Assembly (NCBI RefSeq): GCF_017874595.1
Contig: NZ_JAGILA010000007.1
Coordinates: 310,001-374,000 of the forward strand
Source: Sinorhizobium kostiense
GTDB lineage: Bacteria > Pseudomonadota > Alphaproteobacteria > Rhizobiales > Rhizobiaceae
DNA length: 64,000 nt
Reading direction: 5' to 3'
The translations under genes were made by a program, and so were the position numbers. Position 1 is the stretch's first letter. Each line of letters opens with the position of its first letter. A model generated the notes under the pieces. The model made no database searches. It was not told the origin of the DNA and worked only from the letters and a program-made list of their open reading frames with translations. Shown piece by piece: positions 21,004-31,800 of this stretch.

Positions 21004-22857
21004 ATGTTCGGCTGGTTTGAATCCCGCCTCAATCCCTATCCGTTGGCAGAACCGGCGGTTCCGCCAACGGGGCTTTTTGCATTTTGCTGGCACTATACGA
21101 AGCCCGCCGCACCGTGGCTTCTCGTCATGGCCCTGTGCACGATGCTGATCGCGATCGGCGAGGTGGCGCTGTTCCAGTTCCTCGGCAACATTGTCGATTG
21201 GCTGTCGAATGCAGACCGCGAGACTTTCCTCGAGGCGGAGGGCGGCAGGCTCGCATGGATGGGCGCGCTGATCCTGATTGGATTGCCGGGTCTGGTGGCG
21301 CTCGATTCTTTCGTCATGCACCAGGTTCTGCTCGGCAACTATCCGATGATCGCCCGCTGGCAGATGCACCGTTATCTGCTTCGACAGAGCATGACGTTCT
21401 TTGCCAATGAATTCGCGGGGCGGGTCGCGACCAAGGTGATGCAGACCTCGCTCGCCGTGCGCGAAACGGTGATGAAGATCCTCGACGTCTTCGTCTACGT
21501 GGTGAGCTATTTCACGACGATGCTTGTCGTGGTGGCGACCGCCGACGGGCGTCTCGTTGCTCCGCTCGCGATCTGGCTGGCGATCTATATTGCGATCGTC
21601 GCCTATTTCGTGCCGCGGCTGCAGAAGATCTCCAGGGAGCAGGCGGACGCCCGTTCGATGATGACCGGGCGCATCGTCGACAGCTACACCAATATCGGGA
21701 CGGTGAAACTCTTCTCGCATGCGGGACGCGAGGAAACCTATGCGCGCGCCGGCATGGAGGAGTTTCTCGAGACGGTCTACCGGCAGATGCGCAAGGTGAC
21801 GCTGTTCCACATCTGCGTCTACTCCAACAACTGCATCGCACTCTTTGCCGTCGGTGCGCTCGGCATCTATCTGTGGCTGACGAGTGCGATCTCCGTCGGA
21901 GCGATCGCCGTCGCGATCGGTCTCGCCATGCGCATCAACGGCATGTCGCAATGGATCATGTGGGAAGTCTCGACGCTGTTTGAGAACATCGGCACCGTCT
22001 ATGACGGCATGGGCATGATGACCAAGGCCCACGACATCGTCGACAGGCCTGACGCCGGCACGCTCGAGGCGAAGCAAGGTGCGATCAACTTCGAGAATGT
22101 CCGCTTCCACTACGGCAAGGCGAAAGGCGTTATCGACCGGTTGTCGCTCGATATCCGATCCGGCGAGAAGATCGGCCTCGTCGGCCGCTCGGGCGCCGGC
22201 AAGACGACGCTGATGAACCTGCTCCTGCGCTTCTACGATCTCGAAGATGGCGTGATCCGGATCGACGGCACCGACATCTCCGCCGTCACGCAGGACAGCC
22301 TGCGTTCGCAGATCGGCGTGGTGACGCAGGATACGTCGCTGCTGCATCGCTCCATTCGCGACAATATCGCCTATGGTCATCCCGAGGCGACGGACGCTCA
22401 GATCATCGCCGCGGCGAAGAAGGCGAATGCCTGGGACTTCATCCTGGCGCTCGAAGACCAGCACGGACGGCGAGGGCTCGACGCACAGGTCGGCGAACGC
22501 GGGGTGAAGCTCTCCGGCGGTCAGCGCCAGCGCATCGCGATCGCTCGCGTCTTCCTGAAGGACGCCCCGATCTTGATCCTCGACGAGGCGACCTCGGCGC
22601 TCGATTCCGAGGTTGAGGCGGCGATCCAGGAGAACCTGTTCGCGCTGATGGCCGGCAAGACGGTGATCGCCATTGCCCACCGGCTGTCGACGCTGACCGA
22701 GATGGACCGGCTTGTGGTCCTCGAATCCGGGCGGATCGTCGAGATGGGTTCGCATGCCGAACTGGTCGCAAAGCGCGGTCTTTATGCCGATCTCTGGTCA
22801 CGCCAGTCTGGCGGCTTCATCGCCGACCAGGTCGAGAAGGAGGAGGCGGCGGAGTGA
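21004..22857 (+). CDS. ABC exporter half-transporter (MsbA-like), first of pair
   Basis: A 617-residue fusion of a six-helix membrane domain (about 1-330) and an ATPase domain. Walker A GRSGAGKT is at 394-401, the signature is LSGGQRQR, Walker B is ILILDEATSALDSE, and the switch histidine is in IAHRLST. It belongs to the multidrug/lipid half-transporters that act as dimers. The start at 21004 (MFGWFESRLNPY) follows AAGGAGCTT. A second, closely similar gene follows 110 bases downstream, so the two may work as a heterodimer. The substrate is unknown. Confidence 0.9.
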   Translation: MFGWFESRLNPYPLAEPAVPPTGLFAFCWHYTKPAAPWLLVMALCTMLIAIGEVALFQFLGNIVDWLSNADRETFLEAEGGRLAWMGALILIGLPGLVALDSFVMHQVLLGNYPMIARWQMHRYLLRQSMTFFANEFAGRVATKVMQTSLAVRETVMKILDVFVYVVSYFTTMLVVVATADGRLVAPLAIWLAIYIAIVAYFVPRLQKISREQADARSMMTGRIVDSYTNIGTVKLFSHAGREETYARAGMEEFLETVYRQMRKVTLFHICVYSNNCIALFAVGALGIYLWLTSAISVGAIAVAIGLAMRINGMSQWIMWEVSTLFENIGTVYDGMGMMTKAHDIVDRPDAGTLEAKQGAINFENVRFHYGKAKGVIDRLSLDIRSGEKIGLVGRSGAGKTTLMNLLLRFYDLEDGVIRIDGTDISAVTQDSLRSQIGVVTQDTSLLHRSIRDNIAYGHPEATDAQIIAAAKKANAWDFILALEDQHGRRGLDAQVGERGVKLSGGQRQRIAIARVFLKDAPILILDEATSALDSEVEAAIQENLFALMAGKTVIAIAHRLSTLTEMDRLVVLESGRIVEMGSHAELVAKRGLYADLWSRQSGGFIADQVEKEEAAE

Positions 22858-22967
22858 TCCGCCGCTTCGCCTTTTCGCCGAAAGGTTGCCGGAAGCTTGC
22901 GCATTTGTAATGGACGGTTCGGCGATAACCGATTGCCGTCCGCTCTCTGCCACCTATTATCAGAACA

Positions 22968-24833
22968 ATGCTGCGCTCCATCGTCGCCATCTTCGAGAAC
23001 TGGATCCATCCCTTCGCGCCGCGGGATCGCCTGCAGCCGCCAAGGTCCCTTTGGGGCTTTGCCTGGTTCTATGCGCGCCAGGCAAAGGGGCCGTTTCTGG
23101 CGATGGCGGCGCTTGGCGGCCTGGTGGCAATGCTCGAAGCCGGGCTCTTCTATTTCGTCGGCCGGCTGGTCGACGTACTCGATACGGTGCGGCCGGAGGA
23201 CGGCTGGAGCGGATTGATCGCATCAAACGGTCCGGAACTGCTCTTCATGCTGCTGACGGTGCTGGTGTTCCGCTTCGTCGCCGTCTCGCTCGCCGCGCTC
23301 GTCGAGGAGCAGTCGATCATCACCGGTTTTCTCAATCTCGTTCGCTGGCAGTCCTATGTGCATGTCGCGCGCCAGTCATTAAGCTTCTTCCAGAATGAAT
23401 TTTCCGGCCGTATCGTCACCAAGGTGTGGACCGGCGCGCAGGCGACGAGCGACCTCATCGTTTCCCTGCTGCAGGTCGTCTGGTTCATCGTCATCTACAC
23501 CGCCTCGACGATGGCGCTGATCGCCCAGCTCGACTGGCGTCTTGCGGCAATGGTGGCGTTCTGGATCCTCGTCTTCATGGGGCTCGCCCGCTATTTCGTC
23601 CCGCGCGTGCGCAGGCATGCCCGCAACACCGCCGAGATGGCCTCGATGCTCAACGGTCGCATGGTGGACGCCTATTCCAACATGCAGACATTGAAACTAT
23701 TCGGCAGCGACGAAGAGAACGACCGCTATATCCGCGCCGGGTTCGATCGTTTCCAGGGAGCGGTCATCCCCTTCACGCGACTGTTGACGGGCGTCCGGGC
23801 ATCGCAGGCGCTCCTTTCCGGGCTGATGATCACCGCGATCGCGGTCTACTCCATCGATCTGTGGCTGGCAGGCTCGGTGAGTTCCGGAGCCGTCGCCTTC
23901 ACCCTGGCGCTGGTGCTGCGGCTCAACATGCTGCTCGGACGGATGATGGGCCAGTTCAACGCGATCATGCGCAACATCGGCACGATGCAGAACTCGGCCG
24001 AACTCGTGTCACAGCCGATCGGCCTCGTCGATCGGCCGGACGCGGCAGACCTCAAGGTCAGCAAGGCCGAAATCCGCTTCGAGCACGTGAAGTTCCATTA
24101 TGGCAAGGGGGGAGGCGTCATCGACGACTTGTCCTTGACCCTCCGCCCCGGCGAAAAGGTCGGCATCGTTGGCCGCTCGGGAGCTGGCAAATCGACGCTC
24201 GTCAACCTATTGCTGCGCTTCTACGATCTCGAGGGCGGTCAGATCCTGGTCGATGGCCAGGACATAGCCGCGGTCCGGCAGGAGTCGCTGAGGGCCAACA
24301 TCGGTATGGTGAGCCAGGATACCTCGCTGCTGCACCGCTCGATCCGCGACAACATCCTGTTTGGCCGGCCGGGTGCATCGGAGGAGCAACTGATCGCGGC
24401 GGCACGCAAGGCGGAGGCCTATGAGTTCATCGACGACCTCATGGACCAGCGCGGCCGCAAGGGGTTCGATGCCCATGTCGGAGAGAGGGGCGTCAAGCTC
24501 TCCGGCGGACAGCGGCAGCGGATCGCGATTGCCCGCGTCATGCTGAAGGACGCTCCCATTCTCGTTCTCGACGAAGCGACCTCGGCACTGGACTCCGAAG
24601 TGGAGGCGGCCATCCAGTCAAACCTTCAGCGACTGATGCACGGGAAGACGGTGCTTGCCATCGCGCATCGGTTGTCGACGATTGCCGCTCTCGATCGCTT
24701 GGTGGTCATGGACCGCGGGCGGATCGTCGAAGACGGTACGCATGCCGAGCTCATCGCGCGCGGGGGTCTCTACGCGGAGCTTTGGGCGCGCCAATCAGGC
24801 GGCTTCATCGCACAGGAAGAAGCCGCCGAATAG
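22968..24833 (+). CDS. ABC exporter half-transporter (MsbA-like), second of pair
   Basis: A 621-residue half-transporter with the same layout as its neighbour: membrane domain first, Walker A GRSGAGKS at about 402-409, LSGGQRQR signature, Walker B ILVLDEATSALDSE, and IAHRLST. The two proteins share long identical stretches around the ATPase (for example SQDTSLLHRSIRDNI against TQDTSLLHRSIRDNI), which points to tandem duplication. The ribosome site is weak. The C-terminus ends in GGFIAQEEAAE, again like its partner. Confidence 0.9.
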   Translation: MLRSIVAIFENWIHPFAPRDRLQPPRSLWGFAWFYARQAKGPFLAMAALGGLVAMLEAGLFYFVGRLVDVLDTVRPEDGWSGLIASNGPELLFMLLTVLVFRFVAVSLAALVEEQSIITGFLNLVRWQSYVHVARQSLSFFQNEFSGRIVTKVWTGAQATSDLIVSLLQVVWFIVIYTASTMALIAQLDWRLAAMVAFWILVFMGLARYFVPRVRRHARNTAEMASMLNGRMVDAYSNMQTLKLFGSDEENDRYIRAGFDRFQGAVIPFTRLLTGVRASQALLSGLMITAIAVYSIDLWLAGSVSSGAVAFTLALVLRLNMLLGRMMGQFNAIMRNIGTMQNSAELVSQPIGLVDRPDAADLKVSKAEIRFEHVKFHYGKGGGVIDDLSLTLRPGEKVGIVGRSGAGKSTLVNLLLRFYDLEGGQILVDGQDIAAVRQESLRANIGMVSQDTSLLHRSIRDNILFGRPGASEEQLIAAARKAEAYEFIDDLMDQRGRKGFDAHVGERGVKLSGGQRQRIAIARVMLKDAPILVLDEATSALDSEVEAAIQSNLQRLMHGKTVLAIAHRLSTIAALDRLVVMDRGRIVEDGTHAELIARGGLYAELWARQSGGFIAQEEAAE

Positions 24834-25146
24834 GAGACCGGAAGGCGTCCTCGGAGCGCGCCAAGCCCTTGCGCTGATTGGCCGCATCTTTCCCCGCGAC
24901 AATCTGCCCGCCTGACCGCATGAAGGCTGGACATAGTCCGCGTTCAAGCATAGAACGCGCCCGATTGACGGGGATTCCGCGTGCCGGATTCTCCGGATTC
25001 TGGCACCTGATCCGAGGCTTGCAGCGGTGAGCCGGGTAGGGTGGCAGCGAATGAGACAGGGCGCGGTTCCGTGACTCGGGGACGGGAGGAAGCGCGCCGG
25101 GGGCGGATGCAGTGTCCGCAACATTGCGTGAGAGGATGGTTTAGCC
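24834..25146. other. Intergenic region upstream of petA
   Basis: About 310 bases between the second ABC gene and petA. No coding frame with a recognisable product is present. The region must carry the petABC promoter; a GAGAGGA ribosome site lies about 10 bases before the petA GTG. Confidence 0.5.
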
Positions 25147-25725
25147 GTGAGCGAACACGACACTTCAAGCGAGACCTTGGGCGAGCCCACTCGCCGCGAC
25201 TTCCTGTACCTGGCTACCGGGATGGCTGGCGTCGTCGGCGCCACGGCTGCAGTCTGGCCGTTCATCGACCAGATGCGTCCGGATGCCTCAACGCTTGCGC
25301 TCGCTTCGATCGAGGTCGATGTTTCGAGCCTGCAGCCGGGCATGTCGCTCACGGCCAAGTGGCGCGGCAAGCCGGTCTTCATCCGCAACCGCACTGACAA
25401 GGAAGTCGAGGAAGCCAAGGCAGTGGCGCTCGACGAGCTCAAGGATCCGGCCGCGCGCAACGCCAACCTCCCGTCGGAAGCGCAGGCAACGGACATCGAT
25501 CGCTCCGCCGGCGAAGGCAAGGAAAACTGGATCGTGATGATCGGCTCCTGCACCCATCTTGGCTGCGTGCCGCTGGGCCAGGCCGGCGATTTTGGCGGCT
25601 GGTTCTGTCCCTGCCACGGTTCCCACTACGATACCGCCGGCCGCATCCGCAAGGGCCCGGCACCGGAGAACCTCCCCGTGCCGACCTTCACGTTCGTTTC
25701 CGACACAGTTATCAAGATCGGTTGA
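25147..25725 (+). CDS. petA: Ubiquinol-cytochrome c reductase Rieske iron-sulfur subunit
   Basis: The 192-residue Rieske subunit of the cytochrome bc1 complex, carrying electrons from ubiquinol to cytochrome c1. A twin-arginine-like TRRDFLYLA precedes the membrane anchor (about 20-40). The cluster ligands are C135-T-H137 with C140, and C154-P-C156-H157. The start is GTG, preceded by a GAGAGGA site. petB follows after 14 bases. In S. meliloti these genes are called fbcF-fbcB-fbcC; they are needed for aerobic respiration and symbiotic nitrogen fixation. Confidence 0.96.
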   Translation: MSEHDTSSETLGEPTRRDFLYLATGMAGVVGATAAVWPFIDQMRPDASTLALASIEVDVSSLQPGMSLTAKWRGKPVFIRNRTDKEVEEAKAVALDELKDPAARNANLPSEAQATDIDRSAGEGKENWIVMIGSCTHLGCVPLGQAGDFGGWFCPCHGSHYDTAGRIRKGPAPENLPVPTFTFVSDTVIKIG

Positions 25726-25739
25726 GGGGACTACTGAGA

Positions 25740-27020
25740 ATGAGTGCTGATCATTCAACCTACACGCCAACAACAGGCATCGAGAAGTGGGTTGATTCCC
25801 GTCTTCCGCTGCCGCGGCTCGTCCACGACTCCTTCGTCTCCTATCCGGTGCCGCGGAACCTGAACTACGCCTACACCTTCGGCGCGATGCTGTCGGTAAT
25901 GCTGATCGTGCAGATTCTGACCGGCATCGTCCTCGCGATGCATTATTCGGCCGAGACGACCGTCGCCTTCAACTCCGTCGAGAAGATCATGCGCGACGTG
26001 AACCACGGCTGGCTGTTGCGCTACCTGCATGCCAATGGTGCATCCTTCTTCTTCATCGCCGTCTACCTGCATATTGCCCGCGGTCTCTACTACGGCTCCT
26101 ACAAGGCGCCGCGCGAGATCCTCTGGATACTCGGCGTCGTCATTTATCTCCTGATGATGGCGACCGGCTTCATGGGTTACGTTCTGCCGTGGGGCCAGAT
26201 GTCCTTCTGGGGCGCTACCGTTATCACCGGCTTCTTCTCGGCCTTCCCGCTGGTTGGCGAATGGATCCAGCAGTTCCTGCTCGGCGGCTTCGCCGTCGAC
26301 CAGCCGACGCTGAACCGCTTCTTCTCGCTGCACTACCTTCTGCCCTTCATGATCGCCGGCGTCGTCGTCCTGCACATCTGGGCATTGCACGTCACCGGCC
26401 AGACGAATCCGACTGGCATCGAGGTCAAGTCGAAGACCGATACGGTGCCCTTCACGCCTTATGCGACCTTGAAGGATGCGCTCGGTGTTTCCGTCTTCCT
26501 CATCGTCTACGCCTGGTTCGTCTTCTACATGCCGAACTATCTCGGCCATCCGGACAACTACATCCCGGCCGACCCGCTGAAGACGCCCGCGCACATCGTT
26601 CCGGAATGGTATTACCTCCCATTCTACGCGATGCTGCGCGCCATCACCTTCAACATCGGCCCGATCGACTCCAAGCTCGGTGGCGTTCTGGTGATGTTCG
26701 GCTCCATCATCGTTCTGTTCTTCCTGCCCTGGCTCGACACGTCTAAGGTCCGCTCCGCCGTCTACCGCCCGTGGTACAAGCTGTTCTTCTGGATCTTCGT
26801 CGCCGATGCCATCATGCTCGGCTGGCTCGGCTCCCGCCCGGCCGAAGGCGTCTATGTCGTGCTCTCGCAGCTCGGTACGCTGTACTACTTCGGCTTCTTC
26901 CTCGTCATCATGCCCGTTCTCGGCCTGATCGAGACGCCGAAGCGCATTCCGAATTCCATCACCGAGGCGGTGCTGGAAAAACAGAATGCGAAGGTGCAGC
27001 CGAAGACCGCCCACGCCTGA
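25740..27020 (+). CDS. petB: Cytochrome b subunit of bc1 complex
   Basis: A 426-residue cytochrome b, the diheme membrane core of bc1 with both quinone sites. It has eight membrane segments, paired heme histidines in helices 2 and 4, the Qo-site [12 protein letters not shown] motif (about residues 290-302) and [17 protein letters not shown] near 145. The start at 25740 (MSADHS) is consistent with the 14-base gap to petA; a start 6 codons upstream would overlap petA. It is a full-length single-gene cytochrome b, not split as in cyanobacteria. Confidence 0.96.
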   Translation: MSADHSTYTPTTGIEKWVDSRLPLPRLVHDSFVSYPVPRNLNYAYTFGAMLSVMLIVQILTGIVLAMHYSAETTVAFNSVEKIMRDVNHGWLLRYLHANGASFFFIAVYLHIARGLYYGSYKAPREILWILGVVIYLLMMATGFMGYVLPWGQMSFWGATVITGFFSAFPLVGEWIQQFLLGGFAVDQPTLNRFFSLHYLLPFMIAGVVVLHIWALHVTGQTNPTGIEVKSKTDTVPFTPYATLKDALGVSVFLIVYAWFVFYMPNYLGHPDNYIPADPLKTPAHIVPEWYYLPFYAMLRAITFNIGPIDSKLGGVLVMFGSIIVLFFLPWLDTSKVRSAVYRPWYKLFFWIFVADAIMLGWLGSRPAEGVYVVLSQLGTLYYFGFFLVIMPVLGLIETPKRIPNSITEAVLEKQNAKVQPKTAHA

Positions 27021-27052
27021 CCGGAACAGCGATTGATAAGGAACTCACAACA

Positions 27053-27925
27053 ATGAAAAAGCTTGTCACAGGCATTCTGTCACTTGCTGTCGTTGCCGGT
27101 CTGGGCCTGGGCGCAGCTATCGCCCAGGACGGAGCCGGCGGCGAAGGTCATGCCGAAGGCGGCACGCCGCACTACCCGATCCACAAGCCGGAGCAGCAGG
27201 ACTGGACCTTTGCCGGTCTCTTCGGCCACTACGACAAGGGCCAGCTGCAGCGCGGCCTCAAGGTCTACACCGAAGTCTGTGCTGCCTGCCATTCGATGAG
27301 CCTGGTTCCCTTCCGCACACTGGGAGACCTCGGCTACTCCGAAGCCCAGGTGAAGGCCTTCGCTGCCAACTACGAAGTGCAGGACGGTCCTAACGCGGAC
27401 GGCGAGATGTTCGCGCGCAAGGCAATTCCGTCCGACTACTTCCCGTCGCCGTTCCCGAACAAGGAAGCGGCTGCGGCGGCAAACAACGGTGCGGCTCCGC
27501 CGGACTTCTCGCTGATTGCCAAGGCGCGCGGAATCGAGCGCGGCTTCCCGCAGTTCGTCTTCGACATTTTCTGGCCCTACCAGGAAGGCGGCCCGGACTA
27601 TATCCACGCGCTGCTGACCGGCTATCAGGATCCGCCGGCGGGCGTCGAGGTGGCGGAAGGCACGCACTACAACCCGTATTTCGCCAGCGCCGCCGCCCTC
27701 GCGATGGCAGCGCCGCTTTCGGACGACCAGGTCACCTATGACGACGGCGCGCCGCAGACGGTGGATCAGTACGCCCGGGACGTGTCGGCCTTCCTGATGT
27801 GGGCGGCAGAGCCGCATCTCGAGGATCGCAAGCGCACCGGCTTCATGGTCATGGTGTTCCTGCTCATCTTCACCGGCCTCATCTATCTGACGAAGAAGTC
27901 GGTCTACGCGAACAAGGAACACTGA
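27053..27925 (+). CDS. petC: Cytochrome c1 of bc1 complex
   Basis: A 290-residue cytochrome c1 that passes electrons from the Rieske protein to soluble cytochrome c. It has an N-terminal signal peptide (cleavage near AAIAQD, residue 24), covalent heme motif CAACH at 76-80, and a C-terminal membrane anchor (FMVMVFLLIFTGLIYLT). An in-frame upstream extension overlaps petB and is rejected because the ATG at 27053 starts a proper signal peptide. The S. meliloti complex also ends with this gene, and a terminator follows 35 bases downstream. Confidence 0.96.
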   Translation: MKKLVTGILSLAVVAGLGLGAAIAQDGAGGEGHAEGGTPHYPIHKPEQQDWTFAGLFGHYDKGQLQRGLKVYTEVCAACHSMSLVPFRTLGDLGYSEAQVKAFAANYEVQDGPNADGEMFARKAIPSDYFPSPFPNKEAAAAANNGAAPPDFSLIAKARGIERGFPQFVFDIFWPYQEGGPDYIHALLTGYQDPPAGVEVAEGTHYNPYFASAAALAMAAPLSDDQVTYDDGAPQTVDQYARDVSAFLMWAAEPHLEDRKRTGFMVMVFLLIFTGLIYLTKKSVYANKEH

Positions 27926-27960
27926 TCGGAAAGCCGGGACAACCGGTCAATCGATCTCGA

Positions 27961-27988
27961 GGGTCCCGGTCTGCCGGGGCCCTTTTTT
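27961..27988 (+). terminator. Intrinsic terminator of petABC
   Basis: GGGTCCCGG (27961-27969), a 4-base loop and CCGGGGCCC (27974-27982) form a 9-bp stem with one G-T pair, directly followed by TTTTTT. It lies 35 bases after the petC stop. Confidence 0.9.
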
Positions 27989-28035
27989 GTTGAAGGTGTG
28001 CCCGTGAGTCCGTCAGCTATGCGAGTCCGCGCACT

Positions 28036-28458
28036 TCAATCGGGAACCGTCCACTGCGGGTTCCAGGCGACTTCCCAAAGGTGCCCATCCGGATCATGGA
28101 AATAGCCGGAGTAACCGCCCCAGAAGCGCTTGCGGGCCGGATCGGTGATGACCGCGCCGGCAGCCTCGGCCTGGTTCATGATTCTATCGACCTCCTCCTT
28201 CGAATTGACGAGATGGCCGATCGAGATGGCGCCGACCCGCTGGCGCGTCGCGTCTATCTTCGCATCCTTGGCGAGCGACTGCGCAGGATAAAGCGCCAAT
28301 ATCAGGTCATCGTTCATATGGATGAAGACGACGGCTCCATCCTCGAAGTCCTGCCCAATGATCCCTTTCGTCGGCAGGCCCATTCCGTCACGGTAAAAGG
28401 CGAGGGACCTATCGAGGTCATCTACCGCCAGGGTCAGGACTTTCAATCGCGGTCTCAT
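28036..28458 (-). CDS. VOC family (glyoxalase-like) protein
   Basis: A 140-residue single VOC domain. The start reads MRPRLKVLTLAVDDLDRSLAFYRDG, the typical first beta-strand and helix (only the core LTLAVDDLDRSLAFYRDG is diagnostic), and the end has GYSGYFHDPDGHLWEVAWNP with the metal-ligand glutamate. Members include glyoxalase I, dioxygenases and antibiotic-binding proteins; the substrate here is unknown. The start at 28458 has a strong GGGAGGT ribosome site. The longer frame to 28530 runs into a RIME-type repeat and is not used. Confidence 0.85.
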   Translation of the reverse strand: MRPRLKVLTLAVDDLDRSLAFYRDGMGLPTKGIIGQDFEDGAVVFIHMNDDLILALYPAQSLAKDAKIDATRQRVGAISIGHLVNSKEEVDRIMNQAEAAGAVITDPARKRFWGGYSGYFHDPDGHLWEVAWNPQWTVPD

Positions 28459-28479
28459 TTCGACCTCCCGTGCGCTACC

Positions 28480-28570
28480 GCATGTCTCCTTGGAGCAACC
28501 TCGAACCAAAGGGGACATGCAGCAATTCAAAGTGCTGCAGCGACCGCGCCCGTTGGGATTCGCGGCGCTG
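28480..28570. repeat. RIME-type two-palindrome repeat
   Basis: It begins GCATGTCTCCTT and ends CGCGGCGCTG. The first half is a hairpin closed by GCATGT/ACATGC, then the connector AGCAATTCAAAGTGCTGCAGCGACC, then the second palindrome. It is a copy of the family also at 36341, 43993 and 46437, and lies about 20 bases upstream of the VOC start, so it is probably transcribed into or next to that leader. Confidence 0.7.
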
Positions 28571-28708
28571 AAATCCGAAACGCGGCGGCGCCACCGCGGC
28601 GTGGCGTCACGACGCCATGCCTACAGATTACCGCGAATGCCCCGTCTTTTCAGCATGCGGCTTGGCGACGGCCGGCGGATCGATCTCCGTTCAGGTGAAC
28701 GCGACCGC

Positions 28709-28745
28709 AAAAAGCAAACAGCCTCGTCTTGCGACGAGGCTGTTT
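28709..28745 (-). terminator. Intrinsic terminator after rgsE-like gene
   Basis: AAACAGCCTCGTC (28716-28728), loop TTGC and GACGAGGCTGTTT (28733-28745) form a perfect 13-bp stem. On the minus strand the stem is followed by GCTTTTT, and the giant gene ends about 70 bases upstream. Confidence 0.85.
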
Positions 28746-28815
28746 GTGCTTGGCGTCGGGTTACAGCGCCGCGGGTCCTTATCGGAAGCCCAGGGGTCGC
28801 TGTGCGCGTCTACCG

Positions 28816-31800
28816 TCAGCTGAAGCGCCCGGCGGCATGGGCGAGCATCGTGTAGACCTTGCCCGTATCAGAGGTCAGGTAGGTCTGGGTGATGCGCTTT
28901 TCGGGATCGTTGCGCGCTACATCGGCGAGCAGCTTCTCGAAATCGGCGATGTAGCGGTCGACCGCCATGCGGAATTCAGGCTCGCGGTCGTATTTGCGCT
29001 TGATCTCGTCAAAGGTCTGCTGGCCCTTAAGGGTGTAGAGGCGACGGGTGAAGACATCCCGCTCGCCCCGCTGATAGCGGCGCCACAATTCGACGGAGGC
29101 ATCGTGATCGATCGCCCGGGCAATGTCGACCGACAGCGAATTGAGCGACTCGACCACGTGGCGCGGATTGCGGCTGTCGCTCGGGCGGGCGACCGGCTGG
29201 GTTTCGGCTGGCCGCTGGCGCGCGACCGGCGGCTCCTCCTCTCGGGAGGCGGCGCGCAACAGGTCGCGCATCCAGCCGCCGCCTTCCTCGGCACGCTCCT
29301 CGACAGCCGGTGCGCGGGCAGGCTGCAGCGGTCGTGTTGCCTGCTCCAGGCCAAGGCTGCCTCGAAGAGCAGCGTTGGACGCGGGCGGCTCGGCCGCCGG
29401 CTGTACCGGCGCGGCAGGCTGCGGCGCCGGCTGCTGAACGGCGCGGGCAGGTGCTGCGACGGGTGGCGGGGCTGCGGCGGCCGCCTGCTGGCGCACGGGC
29501 TGTGCCACCTCAAGCTGCATCGACGACTTGCCGATGATCTCGGAGAGCTCCTGCAACGCCTTGATCTGCTCGCCGACGGCGCGCCGCATCAGCGAGGCAT
29601 TCTCCTTGGCCTCTTCCGGCAGATCGAATGCTCCGCGCTTGAGCTCCTCGCGGGTCGCGTCCAGCTCCTTGCGGATTTCACCGGCGGAGCGGCGGATGTC
29701 CTCGGTCGCGCCGCTGAAGCGGTTGATCGCATCGTCGATCGCCTGGCGTACGGCGTCGCGAAGTTGGGTCGCAACGCCATCCGACTTCTTGCCGCTTTCC
29801 GAGAGCATGCGCTCGATCTCGGAGACTGAGGCGCCGATGCCGCTGCGTAGCCGGGAGGCGACTTCATTTGCGCGCTCTTCCGCGCTGGTGAAGGCGCCTT
29901 GAAGCGCCTCACCGGCTTCATCGCCAGCCTTGGCAACCGCCTGCCGCATAGCCTCGGAGGCGCTGAACGCGCGGCTCTCGACTTGGGACAAGGTCCTGTT
30001 GACCTCGTTGATCGAGCCCTCCACGCCGGAGCGCAGTGTGTCCGCAATCTCGCGTGAGCGTTCTTCGGCGCGCGAGAAGGCGCCTTCCATCGATGCGGCA
30101 GCCTCCTCGCCCGCCTGGGCGAGAGTATTGCGCATGGCCTCCGCGGCCTCCGCGGCGCGCTGCTCGGTGCTCGACAGCAGCCGGCCGACATCGTTGAAGG
30201 AGGTCTGAATGCCACTTCGCAAGTTGCCTGCGACCTGGTTCGACCGCTCCTCGGCGCGCTGGAATGCGCCATCGACGAAACCCTCGAGCGCGCGCATCGT
30301 CCGCTCGATTTCTTCCGAGCGCTGGACAAGGCCGACGGACAGCGTGCGCAGGGCGTCCTGCCGTTCCTCAAGGGTGCTGGCGAGGTTCGACTGCGCCGCA
30401 GCCAGAAGCTGCGAAGCCTGGCCGAGCACTTTCGAATGGTCGTCGAAGCGACCGACGATACCGGCGACCTGGGAGAGGGTGGAGGCTGAAATGTCGGAGA
30501 GTTTGTCGACCTTGCCTTCGATAAGGCGGGTGGTGGTGGACAGCATATCCGACGCCTGCCGTGTCGAATCGGAGAACTTGGCTGCGGTTGCCTCGAGGCG
30601 TTGATCCATCTCCCCGAGATTGTTGCTTGCCTGTTCGACCACCAATGCAATTGCCGAATTGCTTGCCGTGAGCTGGTCGATCAGCCCCATTGCCGTCGAT
30701 TGCAGACGGTTTTCGACCATCTTCATGGCCTTGGCAGTGTCCTCGGCCCTGTACGAGATGGCTTCAAGCGTTTCGCTGGTCCGCTCCGTGATGGCATTGA
30801 CGAGCGCGGCGCTTTCCGCACGCAGGCGGTCGGCGCTCTCGTGGGTGAGGGCGGCAATGCGCTCGGCGGCCTCCTTGCCGGTCGCCGCATATTGCTCGAT
30901 CACCGGGCGCGCCTTTTCATCAAGCAGGCGGGAGAGTTCGAGCGAGCGGCCGGCAAGCATCGAATTGAGCTCGCGGGTGCTCTCATCGAGCGCGCTGCGG
31001 ATCGACTGGCCACGCGCATCGAGCGCCTTCTCGGCAGCCGTGAGGCTCTGCTCAAGGTTCTGGGTGTGGTTTGCAACTTCGTCATGAGTCGAGGCGAGAC
31101 GGGAGGTTGCCGTTTCGGCCGCGTCAGTGATAGCGCGGGCGAGGTCGGCATGCCGCGCGGCCGTTGCCGAGGCGGTCTCTTCGAGAGAAGCTGCGAATTC
31201 GGCATTGCGTGCGGCAAGCGTGCTTGCGAAATCCGCGCCGGTTTTCGACAGGCGTTCCGCCGAGCGCGCAGCTTCGGCATCGATCTCCTGCGTCGCATCG
31301 CCGACCGCGCCGCGAAGGCTGGTGACGAGTGCAGCCGCCTTGCCTTCAAGCGTCCGATTGACGTTCTCAAGACCGATGTTGAGGGCCCGATCCATCGTGC
31401 CGAGCCGCTCCTCGATCCGTCCGGCGCCCGATTCCATCGCCGAGGAAATGCGGGTTGCGGCCGCTTCGCTGATCCGGTCGATCTCGCCGACGCGTTCGCC
31501 AAGGGTCTCCGCAAGGCGCTGACCCGCGCTGTCGACGATCGTGTTGACGCTTCCGACGCTGTCGCGGATGCGCTCTTCGAGTGAGCCGAGGCCCGACTCG
31601 ATGCGTGCGCCGGTATCCTCGACAACGGCGTTGACGCTGCCGACACTGCCGCGAATGCGCTCTTCGAGCGAGCCGATCGTCGTCTCGATCCGGCTGCCGG
31701 TGTCATCGACGATGGTGGTGACGGTATTGACGCTGTCGCGTACGCGGTCTTCGAGCGAGCCGAGGCTCGATTCGATACGAGCGCCGGTGTTGTCGAGTCG

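Noticed and set aside
20998-22755. 585-codon frame antisense to the first ABC exporter
   Set aside because: Shadow of a conserved ABC gene; no known domain and no start signals.
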